A DNA stretch of 64,000 nt from positions 124,001 to 188,000 of the forward strand of contig NZ_VHIQ01000007.1 of the NCBI RefSeq assembly GCF_006494535.1. Reading direction: 5' to 3'. The notes under the pieces are model-generated. The model did no database searches. It saw nothing but the letters and a program-made list of their open reading frames with translations, and had not been told where the DNA came from. Below, piece by piece: positions 7,707 through 16,600 of the stretch; position 1 is the stretch's first letter, and each line of letters starts with the position of its first letter. Origin of the DNA: Paucihalobacter ruber (GTDB lineage Bacteria; Bacteroidota; Bacteroidia; Flavobacteriales; Flavobacteriaceae). The position numbers and the translations under genes are program-made.

Positions 7707-8205
7707 ATATTTTTGTGCCTTTTTTAAGCCATTTTCCCCATTGTTTTGAAAAAGCGTGTACTTTATCGGTTTCATTTCCGATGGAATCAACAACAGGAAA
7801 ACCTTGGTTTTTCCACTCAAAAATACCACCGTATAAATTTTTAACATTGGTGTAACCTGCTTTTTTCAGTGCATTGCCAATGGTTTCCGAACGCACACCT
7901 ATAGAACAATACACCACAATAGGCTGAGATAAATCAGGGACTTGTTCTAAAATTTTAGTGCTATTGAAGTATTTATGACCCACATAAAGGGCATTTTTGA
8001 TATGGCTCACTTTAAATTCATTCATTTCTCTGGCATCTAAAATGATAGCTTCCTCAAAATTTTCATTTAATTCTTGAACAGAAATATACGGAATATTGCC
8101 TTTATTGTATTGTTTTAATATAGCATCAATACTTGTTTGCGCCAAGCTTGTGTTAAACCCTAGCGAACACAATATTAAGATGATATGTAAATTTAAGTGC
8201 TTCAT
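7699..8205 (-). CDS. Exported rhodanese-like domain protein
   Basis: A 168-residue protein with a signal peptide (about 1-23, ending SLAQ), so it is predicted periplasmic, and a single rhodanese domain (about 45-135). The active-site loop is CSIGVR (Cys-X4-Arg), the six-residue loop of sulfurtransferases rather than the seven-residue Cys-X5-Arg loop of Cdc25/Acr2 arsenate reductases. The gene lies 2 bp after arsS and overlaps the next gene by 8 bp. Rhodanese genes travel with this cluster. It could move sulfane sulfur, for example toward thio-arsenicals, but its export separates it from the cytosolic enzymes and its role is unresolved. Confidence 0.8.
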   Translation of the reverse strand: MKHLNLHIILILCSLGFNTSLAQTSIDAILKQYNKGNIPYISVQELNENFEEAIILDAREMNEFKVSHIKNALYVGHKYFNSTKILEQVPDLSQPIVVYCSIGVRSETIGNALKKAGYTNVKNLYGGIFEWKNQGFPVVDSIGNETDKVHAFSKQWGKWLKKGTKIYE

Positions 8206-8207
8206 TA

Positions 8208-9260
8208 TTAAGTAACACTACCTTGACAACTACTGCCGGCACCGGCGGTACAACCATAGCAATGCTGCGAAATAGCAATCGTTCTGCCTTCTAATAGTTC
8301 GGTTTGGTAATCAGAAATATGCTTCGCTTTACTGTTTACAGGCAGTTGCAGCATTTGATTAAAATCGCAATCGTATAAATAGCCATCCCAACTTACTGAA
8401 AGCGTGTTGGTGCACATCACATTGGCAACGGCGGCCGGATTGTAGGCTTCTACCAAGGCATACATGTAATCTTCGTAATTTTCTGAAGCGATAAGGTAAT
8501 CTAAAAATCTACTGATGGGCAGATTGGTAATGGCGAATAAATTGTGAAATTGAATCCCAAAATCTTCCAATAAAGCCTTTTTAAAATCTTTTTCCATAGA
8601 GGCTTGATCACCGGGTAAAAAAGCCCCTGACGGATTGTAAACCAAATCCAGTTTTAATGAACTTCCCGGCATGCCGTAACCCACAGCGTTTAATTGCTGT
8701 AAGGCTTGAATTGATTTGTCAAACACACCATCACCACGCTGCTTATCTGTTTTACCTTTGGTCCAGTGTGGCATTGAGCTTACTACATGAATGTTATGTT
8801 GCTTGAAAAACTCGGGTAAATCGTGGTGTTTTTTATTAGCGCGAATGATGGTAAGGTTAGAACGTACAATAAAATCTTTAACACCAACTTTTGATGCTTC
8901 TTCTACAAACCATCTGAAGTTGGGATTCATCTCGGGTGCGCCACCGGTTAAATCTAAGGTGTGCGCGCCGGTTTTTTCAATGACCTTTAAAATTTGCTGC
9001 ATGGTTTCGCGGGTCATAATTTCCTTTCGGTCGGGACCTGCATCTACATGGCAATGGGAGCAAACCTGATTACACATATAGCCAACATTTACCTGAAGAA
9101 TTTCAAGTTTTTTGGCTTTCAGCGGGAATTGACCGGTTTCTGAAATTTTTTCTGCAAATTTGGGTAAGTCGCCGCTTTGAAATATGCCATTTGATAAGAT
9201 TTCTAACTGTCGTTTACTGTTGGCAAGTTCGCTTTCGCGCTTGTGTAGGGATTTAATCAT
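8208..9260 (-). CDS. arsS: Arsenosugar biosynthesis radical SAM protein ArsS
   Basis: A 350-residue radical SAM enzyme. The Fe-S motif is CNQVCSHC (C63, C67, C70; CX3CX2C), followed by the TGGAPEMNP glycine motif. The C-terminal domain has paired cysteines in MCTNTLSVSWDGYLYDCDF and ends with CYGCTAGAGSSCQGS (about 334-348). This tail marks the ArsS/selenodomain family; some relatives have selenocysteine in GSSUQG, but here the codon is TGT. ArsS is known to join the 5'-deoxyadenosyl group of SAM to dimethylarsenite, the committing step to arsenosugars. It lies 2 bp before the rhodanese gene and 133 bp after the AhpD-like gene. This is the best diagnostic gene for the operon. Confidence 0.92.
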   Translation of the reverse strand: MIKSLHKRESELANSKRQLEILSNGIFQSGDLPKFAEKISETGQFPLKAKKLEILQVNVGYMCNQVCSHCHVDAGPDRKEIMTRETMQQILKVIEKTGAHTLDLTGGAPEMNPNFRWFVEEASKVGVKDFIVRSNLTIIRANKKHHDLPEFFKQHNIHVVSSMPHWTKGKTDKQRGDGVFDKSIQALQQLNAVGYGMPGSSLKLDLVYNPSGAFLPGDQASMEKDFKKALLEDFGIQFHNLFAITNLPISRFLDYLIASENYEDYMYALVEAYNPAAVANVMCTNTLSVSWDGYLYDCDFNQMLQLPVNSKAKHISDYQTELLEGRTIAISQHCYGCTAGAGSSCQGSVT

Positions 9261-9346
9261 AGATGTTTTAGCAATTTTTATTTTTTTAAATGATTATTCA
9301 TGTTGTAATAGATCCTTCGCTTACGCTCAGGATAAGCGATTCACAC

Positions 9347-9396
9347 AATTTTTTCTCTGAAAAAATTGGTTCACTGCTTAATTGGTTCACTGCTTA
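9347..9396. repeat. Tandem 16-bp duplication at a stop codon, plus AT-rich hairpin
   Basis: The 16-bp unit ATTGGTTCACTGCTTA occurs twice head to tail at 9365-9380 and 9381-9396. Read on the minus strand, the second copy supplies the TAA stop of the AhpD-like gene and the first repeats that stop downstream. The unit adjoins a hairpin with arms 9346-9355 and 9359-9368 around a 3-nt loop. The hairpin lies in the longest intergenic gap of the operon and might attenuate or process the transcript before arsS. Confidence 0.6.
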
Positions 9397-9729
9397 CATA
9401 TCCAGTTTATTCACTTTATTCATCATTTGCACACCGTGAACAAGAGAAGCGCCGCCTCTTATAGCCGCGGCTACATGTAAAGCTTCCATCATTTCTTCTT
9501 TGGTAATGCCGCGTTGCAAACCGTCGCCGGTGTAGGCATCAATACAATAAGGGCATTGAATAGTATGAGCCACTGCCAACGCAATTAATGATTTTTCTCT
9601 TGCTGAAAGCGCGCCTTCTTCAAACACTTTTCCATAGTATTCAAAGAACTTGGCACCCAATTCTTCATTCCATTCAGAGATTTTACCAAATTTTTTTAGG
9701 TCGGCCGGATCGTAATAGGTTTTTTGCAT
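9394..9729 (-). CDS. AhpD/carboxymuconolactone decarboxylase-like protein of the arsenosugar cluster
   Basis: A 111-residue alpha-helical protein with the AhpD-type CPYC motif near residues 59-62 inside HTIQCPYCIDAYT and a C-terminal GGASLVHGVQ segment. Short proteins of this kind are the peroxidase-like companion of ArsS in arsenosugar clusters. AhpD relatives use the Cys pair and a nearby His for thiol-disulfide or peroxide chemistry. Here it might keep arsenic trivalent or reduce thiols, but that is inference. It is the first gene of the minus-strand operon and is divergent from the TonB receptor gene across 206 bp that would hold both promoters; I could not identify a clear -7/-33 pair there. 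Confidence 0.85.
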   Translation of the reverse strand: MQKTYYDPADLKKFGKISEWNEELGAKFFEYYGKVFEEGALSAREKSLIALAVAHTIQCPYCIDAYTGDGLQRGITKEEMMEALHVAAAIRGGASLVHGVQMMNKVNKLDM

Positions 9730-9935
9730 TTCTAAAATTTTAAAGCTGGTTTGAGTTTTGTCGATTTAAAAAACGCATCATTACAAGTGACGCGTTTATT
9801 TTTTTAAAAAGAATTAAAATTCAAAGATAATCAATAATTTATTTTTGTTTAATGATGATAATATCATTTTCAAATTTATGATGACCTATTTGGTGCGATT
9901 TTTGATATACCTTCAAACCAACTAAAAACACCTTT

Positions 9936-12413
9936 ATGACCCATAGAACGTCGCAATTCGTTGTAATTGCGAAATGTTTTCATCGTATGTTTTTAAACCC
10001 TAGTAAAACAAATATTTTTTGTTTTATCGGGCTATTCTTGTTTGTTACTGTTCAACTGAATGCTCAAACCCTCACGGTAACAAATGCCGCAACCGGTGAA
10101 CCACTTGAAATGGTTGCTATTTGGAATGAAGCCAATAATCTGTACGCAATCACCAATTCGAAGGGCCAAGCCGATGTATCATCTTTTAAAAATATCAATA
10201 AAATAGAAATCAGTTCTCTTGGTTTTAAAACGGTGAACACTAATTACGATGAATTACAGCAGAAGAACTTTGTGCTCTTAATGAACGTTTCAAACCTCAA
10301 TTTAACCGAAGTGGTACTTTCTGGCACCCGATGGCGACAAACCAATCGATATCTTCCTTATAAAATAGAAACCATATCAAAACGCGATGTGGTATTGCAA
10401 AATCCGCAAACCGCAGCCGATTTACTTGAAATTTCCGGTAAAGTTTTCATTCAAAAAAGTCAGCAAGGCGGCGGTAGCCCCATGATTAGAGGATTTTCAA
10501 CCAACAGATTGCTTTACACCGTTGATGGTGTTAGAATGAACAACGCCATTTTTAGAAGCGGCAATTTGCAAAATGTCATTTCTTTAGACGCCTTTGCTAC
10601 CGAGAGCACCGAAGTGCTTTTCGGACCGTCGTCGGTGATATATGGTAGCGATGCCATTGGTGGTGTGATGAGTTTTCAAACCTTAACACCTCAATTTTCG
10701 TTAGACGAAAAAACCTTGGTAAAAGGTAATGCTGTGTATCGCTATGCTTCGGCCAATAATGAATCAACCGGACATTTCCACGCCAATGTTGGTTGGAAAC
10801 GTTGGGCATTTTTGACCAGTGTTACTTCACAGAATTACGACCACCTTCGTCAAGGGCGCCACGGTCCTGACGACTATTTAAAACCCTTTTTTGTACAGCG
10901 CATTAATAGCGAAGATCAAGTGGTTGGTCAAGATGATAAACTGTTGCAAAAACCTTCGGCATTTTCACAAATTAATGTGATGCATAAGGTGCGGTTTCAA
11001 CCCAATGAGGCATGGGATTTTCAGTATGGTTTTCACTATTCTGAAACATCGCCTTATGGCAGATACGACAGACATAACAGGCAAAGGGACGGCTTACCTC
11101 AATTTGCTCAATGGGATTACGGTCCGCAACTATGGATGATGAATCATATTAATATTACGCATACTAGAAAGCGACAATTTTTTGACGACTTTACCATAAG
11201 ACTGGCGCATCAGCATTTTGAAGAAAGTCGTATTAACCGCCGATTAAACAACGATATTCAAAACAATCAGTATGAACAGGTGAACGCCACATCTGTTAAC
11301 CTGGATTTTAAAAAGGCCATCAGTGCCGGCAGTACTTTGTTTTATGGCGCTGAGTATATTTTTAACGATGTTAATTCTACCGGAAAAGAACTCGACATCA
11401 TTACCAGCAATGCCACTGCTGCGCTTTCCAGATATCCCGAATCACTTTGGCAGTCGGCGGCGGTGTACCTCTCCAATGAAATAAAATTAAATCCGAAAAC
11501 CACGCTTCAAGGCGGATTGCGATACAATTATTTTAAGCTGAATGCCGACTTCGATCCCCAATTTTTAAATTTTCCTTTTACTGAAGCCAATGTATCTAAC
11601 AGTGCGGTCACGGGAAGTTTTGGGGCGGTTTACAGGCCAACCAAGCGATGGATTTTTAAGGCTAACCTGGGTACTGCATTCAGAGCACCTAATGTGGATG
11701 ATATTGGTAAAATATTCGATTCAGAACCCGGTGCGGTTACGGTGCCTAATCCCGATTTAAAGCCCGAATATGCTTATAACTTTGATTTAGGCGTTGCTGT
11801 GGTAGTTGGTAATTTTATAAAATTAGATGTTACCGGTTATTATACGCTTTTAAATAATGCTATGGTACGTCGTGATTTTTTGTTTAATGGCGAAGATACC
11901 ATTATTTTTCAAGACGAGCCCAGTAGGGTACAAGCCATTCAAAATGCTGCTAATGCTTATGTATACGGACTTCAATTTGGTGCTGAGTTTAAATTACCGG
12001 AAGGGTTTACTTTTTCAACCGATTTAAACTTTCAAAAGGGTGAAGAAGAAACCGACGGTGGTATCAAAGGTCCATCCAGACACGCACCACCGTTTTTTGG
12101 ATTTTCCCGGCTCACTTATCAAGGCGATAAATTAAATCTTCAGCTTTACACACAATTTCAAGGTGAACAAAGTTTTGAAAATTTAGCCATTGAAGAACGC
12201 AGCAAAGATGAAATTTATGCCAAAGACCGTAATGGTAATAATTTTTCGCCGGCCTGGTACACTTTAAATATCAAAGCGTTGTATCCTCTAACAGAAAATT
12301 TAACACTCACTACGGGATTAGAAAATATCACAGACCAGCGATACAGACCCTTCAGCTCTGGAATTTCGGGTGCCGGGAGAAATTTTATCATGGCCTTGAG
12401 AGCTAATTTTTAA
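9936..12413 (+). CDS. TonB-dependent outer-membrane receptor with N-terminal carboxypeptidase-like domain
   Basis: A protein of up to 825 residues. After a signal segment ending LNAQ there is a CarboxypepD_reg-like beta domain (about 46-125), then the plug (about 130-245, with GGGSPMIRGFSTNRLLYTVDGVRMNN), then the 22-strand barrel ending in Phe. The plug and the FRAPNVDD segment resemble haem/haemoglobin and siderophore receptors. The ATG at 9987 (residue 18) would give a more typical signal peptide than 9936; I cannot decide between them. It is followed after 34 bp by a PepSY membrane protein, a pairing seen in iron-acquisition loci. Iron or haem is the likely substrate; copper is possible given the efflux genes beyond. 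Confidence 0.85.
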   Translation: MTHRTSQFVVIAKCFHRMFLNPSKTNIFCFIGLFLFVTVQLNAQTLTVTNAATGEPLEMVAIWNEANNLYAITNSKGQADVSSFKNINKIEISSLGFKTVNTNYDELQQKNFVLLMNVSNLNLTEVVLSGTRWRQTNRYLPYKIETISKRDVVLQNPQTAADLLEISGKVFIQKSQQGGGSPMIRGFSTNRLLYTVDGVRMNNAIFRSGNLQNVISLDAFATESTEVLFGPSSVIYGSDAIGGVMSFQTLTPQFSLDEKTLVKGNAVYRYASANNESTGHFHANVGWKRWAFLTSVTSQNYDHLRQGRHGPDDYLKPFFVQRINSEDQVVGQDDKLLQKPSAFSQINVMHKVRFQPNEAWDFQYGFHYSETSPYGRYDRHNRQRDGLPQFAQWDYGPQLWMMNHINITHTRKRQFFDDFTIRLAHQHFEESRINRRLNNDIQNNQYEQVNATSVNLDFKKAISAGSTLFYGAEYIFNDVNSTGKELDIITSNATAALSRYPESLWQSAAVYLSNEIKLNPKTTLQGGLRYNYFKLNADFDPQFLNFPFTEANVSNSAVTGSFGAVYRPTKRWIFKANLGTAFRAPNVDDIGKIFDSEPGAVTVPNPDLKPEYAYNFDLGVAVVVGNFIKLDVTGYYTLLNNAMVRRDFLFNGEDTIIFQDEPSRVQAIQNAANAYVYGLQFGAEFKLPEGFTFSTDLNFQKGEEETDGGIKGPSRHAPPFFGFSRLTYQGDKLNLQLYTQFQGEQSFENLAIEERSKDEIYAKDRNGNNFSPAWYTLNIKALYPLTENLTLTTGLENITDQRYRPFSSGISGAGRNFIMALRANF

Positions 12414-12447
12414 TGGTTATTTTTGTACGCTTTGAGTCCCAAATGGC

Positions 12448-13008
12448 ATGAACAGAAGAAACCACGCTTATTTACTTAGAAATACAAGAAAAGCACACAG
12501 AATTACCGGTGCCACCTTGTTTTCGTTGTTTTTTGTAGTTTCCATTACGGCCTTATTGTTGGGATGGAAGAAAAACAGCAATGGTTATTTGTTACCGCAA
12601 ACCCAGCAAGGCACTGTTGTGAGTGCTGAAAAGTATATTTCGATTGATTCAGTTCAGGAAATTGCAGTTAAACATTTTAATAATGTCTTTGAGAATGCCA
12701 ATCCCGGTATTGACAGGATAGATATTCGTCCTGATAAAGCTGTAGCTAAGGTACTTTTTGAGAATACTTACTTTGAAGTACAAATAGATTTAGGTACAGG
12801 TGACATTTTGCAAACCGCCACCAGACGATCAGACTTTGTTGAAAACCTTCACGACGGCTCTATTTTAGATGTGCTGTTTAAAACCAGCAATGGCGTTTTT
12901 AAATTGATTTATACGTCAATCATGAGTTTGGCATTGTTACTTTTTACCGTTTCAGGTTTTTGGCTTTGGTACGGTCCAAAGGTGATGCGTAAAGCCAAAA
13001 GTGAATAA
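12448..13008 (+). CDS. PepSY-associated transmembrane protein
   Basis: A 186-residue inner-membrane protein with one helix near the N terminus (about 21-39, preceded by RKAHRITG), a periplasmic PepSY-like domain (about 60-150 with DIRPDKAVAKVLFEN and NLHDGSILD) and a second helix near the C terminus (about 158-174, ending GFWLWYGPK). PepSY-TM proteins next to TonB receptors are thought to help reduce or handle imported iron complexes; this is a short form with two helices. It is co-directional with the receptor gene and 34 bp downstream, so probably co-transcribed. Confidence 0.8.
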   Translation: MNRRNHAYLLRNTRKAHRITGATLFSLFFVVSITALLLGWKKNSNGYLLPQTQQGTVVSAEKYISIDSVQEIAVKHFNNVFENANPGIDRIDIRPDKAVAKVLFENTYFEVQIDLGTGDILQTATRRSDFVENLHDGSILDVLFKTSNGVFKLIYTSIMSLALLLFTVSGFWLWYGPKVMRKAKSE

Positions 13009-13067
13009 ATTGCGCTTACCCAATTCAGTTTTATTTTTAATTAAACCAAATACAAGTATGATAGATG

Positions 13068-13101
13068 TTGGTTTAATTTCCATCAAAATTACCTACATTT
13101 G
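13068..13101 (+). promoter_or_regulatory. Bacteroidetes-type promoter, possibly leaderless
   Basis: A -7 box TACATTTG (13094-13101, consensus TAnnTTTG) follows a TTG (13068-13070) after 23 bp, slightly longer than the usual -33/-7 spacing. The transcript would begin a few bases after the box, essentially at the ATG at 13107, so the mRNA could be leaderless. Confidence 0.45.
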
Positions 13102-13106
13102 TGCAA

Positions 13107-13502
13107 ATGAGTAAATTAATTGCCATATTGCTTTCCTGGATAATCATGCTCCAAAGCATGAATCTTAGTGTCGTTGATGTATTCAATATTAATGAATTAA
13201 TTGAACATGCTCAGGAACACAAAGAAGAATTTGGCGATAATTTTGTTGAGTTTTTAGCCAAACATTACGGTTCTGAAAAAGCACAACATGCCGGTCATGA
13301 CGATCATAAAACCAGTCATGAAAACTTGCCTTTTCAGAACAATTTTCAATTATCACTGGTCTTTGTACTCGATTTAAATACGCACTATTTTTCAGATTTG
13401 AAAGAGTTCAATACTGCCAATCAATCGGCTATTTTTTATTACAAGTCGCCAGGCAGTAATTTGTTTGTTTCAGGTATTTTCCAACCACCTCGCTTAGCAT
13501 AA
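13107..13502 (+). CDS. Small His-rich protein upstream of the RND metal pump
   Basis: A protein of 131 residues from the ATG at 13107 (a GTG two codons earlier is possible but lies in the promoter box). It begins with a hydrophobic segment that reads as a signal peptide or membrane anchor (KLIAILLSWIIMLQ). The middle has a His/Asp cluster, HAGHDDHKTSHE, suitable for binding divalent or monovalent metal, and the C terminus ends GIFQPPRLA. I do not recognise a family. Similar small proteins sit before CusA-type genes in Flavobacteriaceae, and a metal-sensing or chaperone role is a reasonable guess. Confidence 0.7.
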   Translation: MSKLIAILLSWIIMLQSMNLSVVDVFNINELIEHAQEHKEEFGDNFVEFLAKHYGSEKAQHAGHDDHKTSHENLPFQNNFQLSLVFVLDLNTHYFSDLKEFNTANQSAIFYYKSPGSNLFVSGIFQPPRLA

Positions 13503-13614
13503 TTAGTTTTAAAAGTCCTTTTGCTATCACGCATTCTAAATGCTGGTTAAGTCAATTTTATTGTTTTGGTACACAAGCCAAGGCCATTTTTTAAATCAAT
13601 TAATCAATTAAATT

Positions 13615-16600
13615 ATGCTAACTAGAATTATTAATTTTAGCATTAATAATAAATTCATTATCGGGCTATTTACCCTGTTGCTTATTGTCTTCGGATTATT
13701 TTCGGCTACAAAAATATCTATTGGTGCCGTACCCGATATCACTAATAATCAGGTTCAAATTCTCACCACTACGCGTAATCTTTCAACCTCAGATGTTGAA
13801 AAATTTATCACTTATCAAATAGAGTTAGAAATGGCTAACCTACCGGGCGTTGTAGAGATTCGTTCGGTCTCCAAATTTGGTTTGTCGGTTGTTACTGTTG
13901 TCTTTGAAGACGATATGGGAACTTATTTACCCAGACAACTCATTGCTGAAAAAATAAAACAAGCAGCCGAGAAAATTCCGGAAGGTTTTGGCGTGCCCGA
14001 AATGGGACCAATTTCAACAGGTTTGGGCGAAATTTACCAATACATTTTAGATGTTGAACCTGCTTATAAAGATCGATATACAGCTACCGACTTAAGAACC
14101 ATACAAGATTGGATAGTGAGACGACAACTTTCGGGTATTCCCGGGGTGGTTGAGGTGAATACCTGGGGCGGATTTTTAAAACAATATGAAATCGCACTCA
14201 ACTCAAACCAATTAAATGCGATGAATATTTCTTTTGATGAGGTCTTTTCAGCCTTAGAAAATAATAACAGCGTTGCAGGTAGTGGCTACATAGAAAAAGT
14301 AAATCAGGCCTATTTTATTCGAGGAGAGGGTTTGGTTGAAAGTTTAAACGATATTGAAACTATTGTTGTAAAAAACATCGATAATACACCTGTTTATATT
14401 AAAGATGTTGCTAAGGTGCAATTTGGTAGTGCTGTTAGGTTTGGCGCCATTACCGGCAATGGAGAAGGCGAAAAAGTGTTGGGTCAGGTAATGATGCTTA
14501 AGGGCGCCAACTCCAAACAAGTGATTGACGCCGTCAAGGAAAGAATTGAGCAAATCTCAGGTAGCCTACCTGAAGGCGTTTTTATTAATGGATTTTTAGA
14601 TAGAAGCGAATTGATAGGAAAAACAACCTTTACCATAGTCGAAAACCTAACCATTGGTTGCCTTATCGTCATATTTGTGCTGGTATTGCTCTTGGGTAAT
14701 TGGCGGTCAGGACTGGTGATTGCTTCCATTATTCCGCTGAGTATGCTGTTTACGTTGAGCTTAATGTATCTATTTAAAGTCGATGCTAATTTAATGAGTT
14801 TGGGTGCCATTGATTTTGGTATTATCATAGACGGCGCAGTAATAATTGTAGAATTTGTAAGTTTTCAAATCACTCAAAAAGCAAATGCATTCAACATTCT
14901 ACCAAATAGTGAACGACAAGATTTTCGTGATAAAATTACCATTGCCGGTGCTTCAAAAATGATGAATTCGGCGGTGTTTGGGCAGCTCATCATTATTATT
15001 GTTTTTATCCCCATTTTGGCCTTAAGCGGCGTAGAAGGTAAGATGTTTAAACCCATGGCACTCACCTTTAGTTTTGCACTCTTGGGTGCCATGATTTTGT
15101 GTTTTACTTATGTGCCTGTAATGACCAGTTTGTTTGTAAATCCTTCGAGGCCAACAAAAATGTCGTCTTTTGCAACCAGATTAAACAATGGGCTTTATAG
15201 TTTGTACCAGCCTATTATTTATAAAGCATTGATGTACAAAAAAACGGTGTTAATAGCAGCCTTTTCACTGTTAGTGTTGACCGCTTTATTATTTAATAGT
15301 ATGGGTGGAGAATTTGTTCCTACCTTAGATGAAGGCGATTTTGTAATTCAGCCGGTTTTAAAAACAGGTACTTCGCTTAGTAAAACGGTTGAAATAACCA
15401 CACAAATTGAACGCATCTTAAAAGAAGAATTTCCTGATGAGGTCAACCAGATTGTTTCCAGAATAGGTGCTGCAGAAGTGCCAACCGACCCCATGAGTAT
15501 GGAAGAGAGCGATGTGATCATTACATTGCATCCGCGAGGGCAATGGACCAAAGCCGTCAGTAAAGACGAGCTGGCCGATAAGTTTAAAGAAGCGCTTGAA
15601 GTGTTGTCGATTCCCGAACTGGAATTTACTCAACCTATAGAAATGAGATTTAACGAGTTGATTACCGGTGTAAGAGCCGATGTGGCCATCAAAGTGTTTG
15701 GTGAAGACCTTGACATTTTGGTTGACAAGGGTGAAGAAATTAAAAAACTTATTGAAAATGTTGAAGGCGCCGCCGACATCACAGTTGAAAAAATTGAAGG
15801 ATTACCTCAAATTAGTGTTATTTATAACCGTCAGAAAATTGCGCGATACGGTTTAAATATTTCACAGGTTAACGATGTCCTGGCTATGGCTATAGCAGGT
15901 AAAACCTTAGGAACTGTTTTTGAAGGCGAAAAACAATTTGATATGGTAGTGAGATTAGACGAGCACCATCGTACAGATATCAGGGACATTAAAAATCTAT
16001 ACTTAGACACGCCTTCAGGAAATAAAATTCCGTTAAGCGAACTGGCAGATATTAGCTATCAAAAGGGTCCGGCAAAAATATCGAGAGATGATACCAAGCG
16101 CAGAATGGTGGTGGGTGTGATGGTACGAAACAGAGATTTACAAAGTGTTGTAGACGATATTCAGGAAATTTTAAATAGTCAACTAAAACTACCTGTTGGT
16201 TATACCATTACTTATGGCGGGCAGTTTGAGAATTTACAAAGTGCAATTGCCAGATTGAAAATAGCAGTTCCGGTGGCATTGTTTTTAATCTTTGTTATGT
16301 TGTATTTCGCTTTCGGGTCTGTTAAAGATGCACTTATGATTTATTCGGCTATACCATTAGCGGCCATTGGTGGCGTTATGTTGTTATGGATACGCGATTT
16401 GCCTTTTAGTATTTCGGCAGGTATTGGTTTTATAGCCTTGTTTGGTGTAGCAGTGCTAAATGGTATTATGCTTATTGAACATTTTAAAACATTAAAAGAA
16501 GAACAAAATTTTAAAACAATGGATGCATTAGTAAAACAAGGTACTAAGGACCGTTTTAGAGCAATTATGCTAACGGCATCGTCAACTGCTCTCGGCTTTT

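Noticed and set aside
7707-7847. 47-codon N-terminal extension of the TIGR04282 protein
   Set aside because: It lies inside the rhodanese gene in another frame, and the conserved fold begins at the ATG at 7706, which forms an ATGAGTAA overlap.
7699-8205. Rhodanese as an Acr2/Cdc25-type arsenate reductase
   Set aside because: The active loop is Cys-X4-Arg (CSIGVR), not the Cys-X5-Arg loop of those reductases, and the protein has a signal peptide.
8208-8250. Selenocysteine (TGA) in the ArsS tail
   Set aside because: The codon in GSSCQG is TGT on the minus strand; no in-frame TGA or SECIS-like need is apparent.
8791-9069. 92-codon plus-strand frame inside arsS
   Set aside because: It is antisense to a conserved radical SAM gene and has no recognisable motifs.
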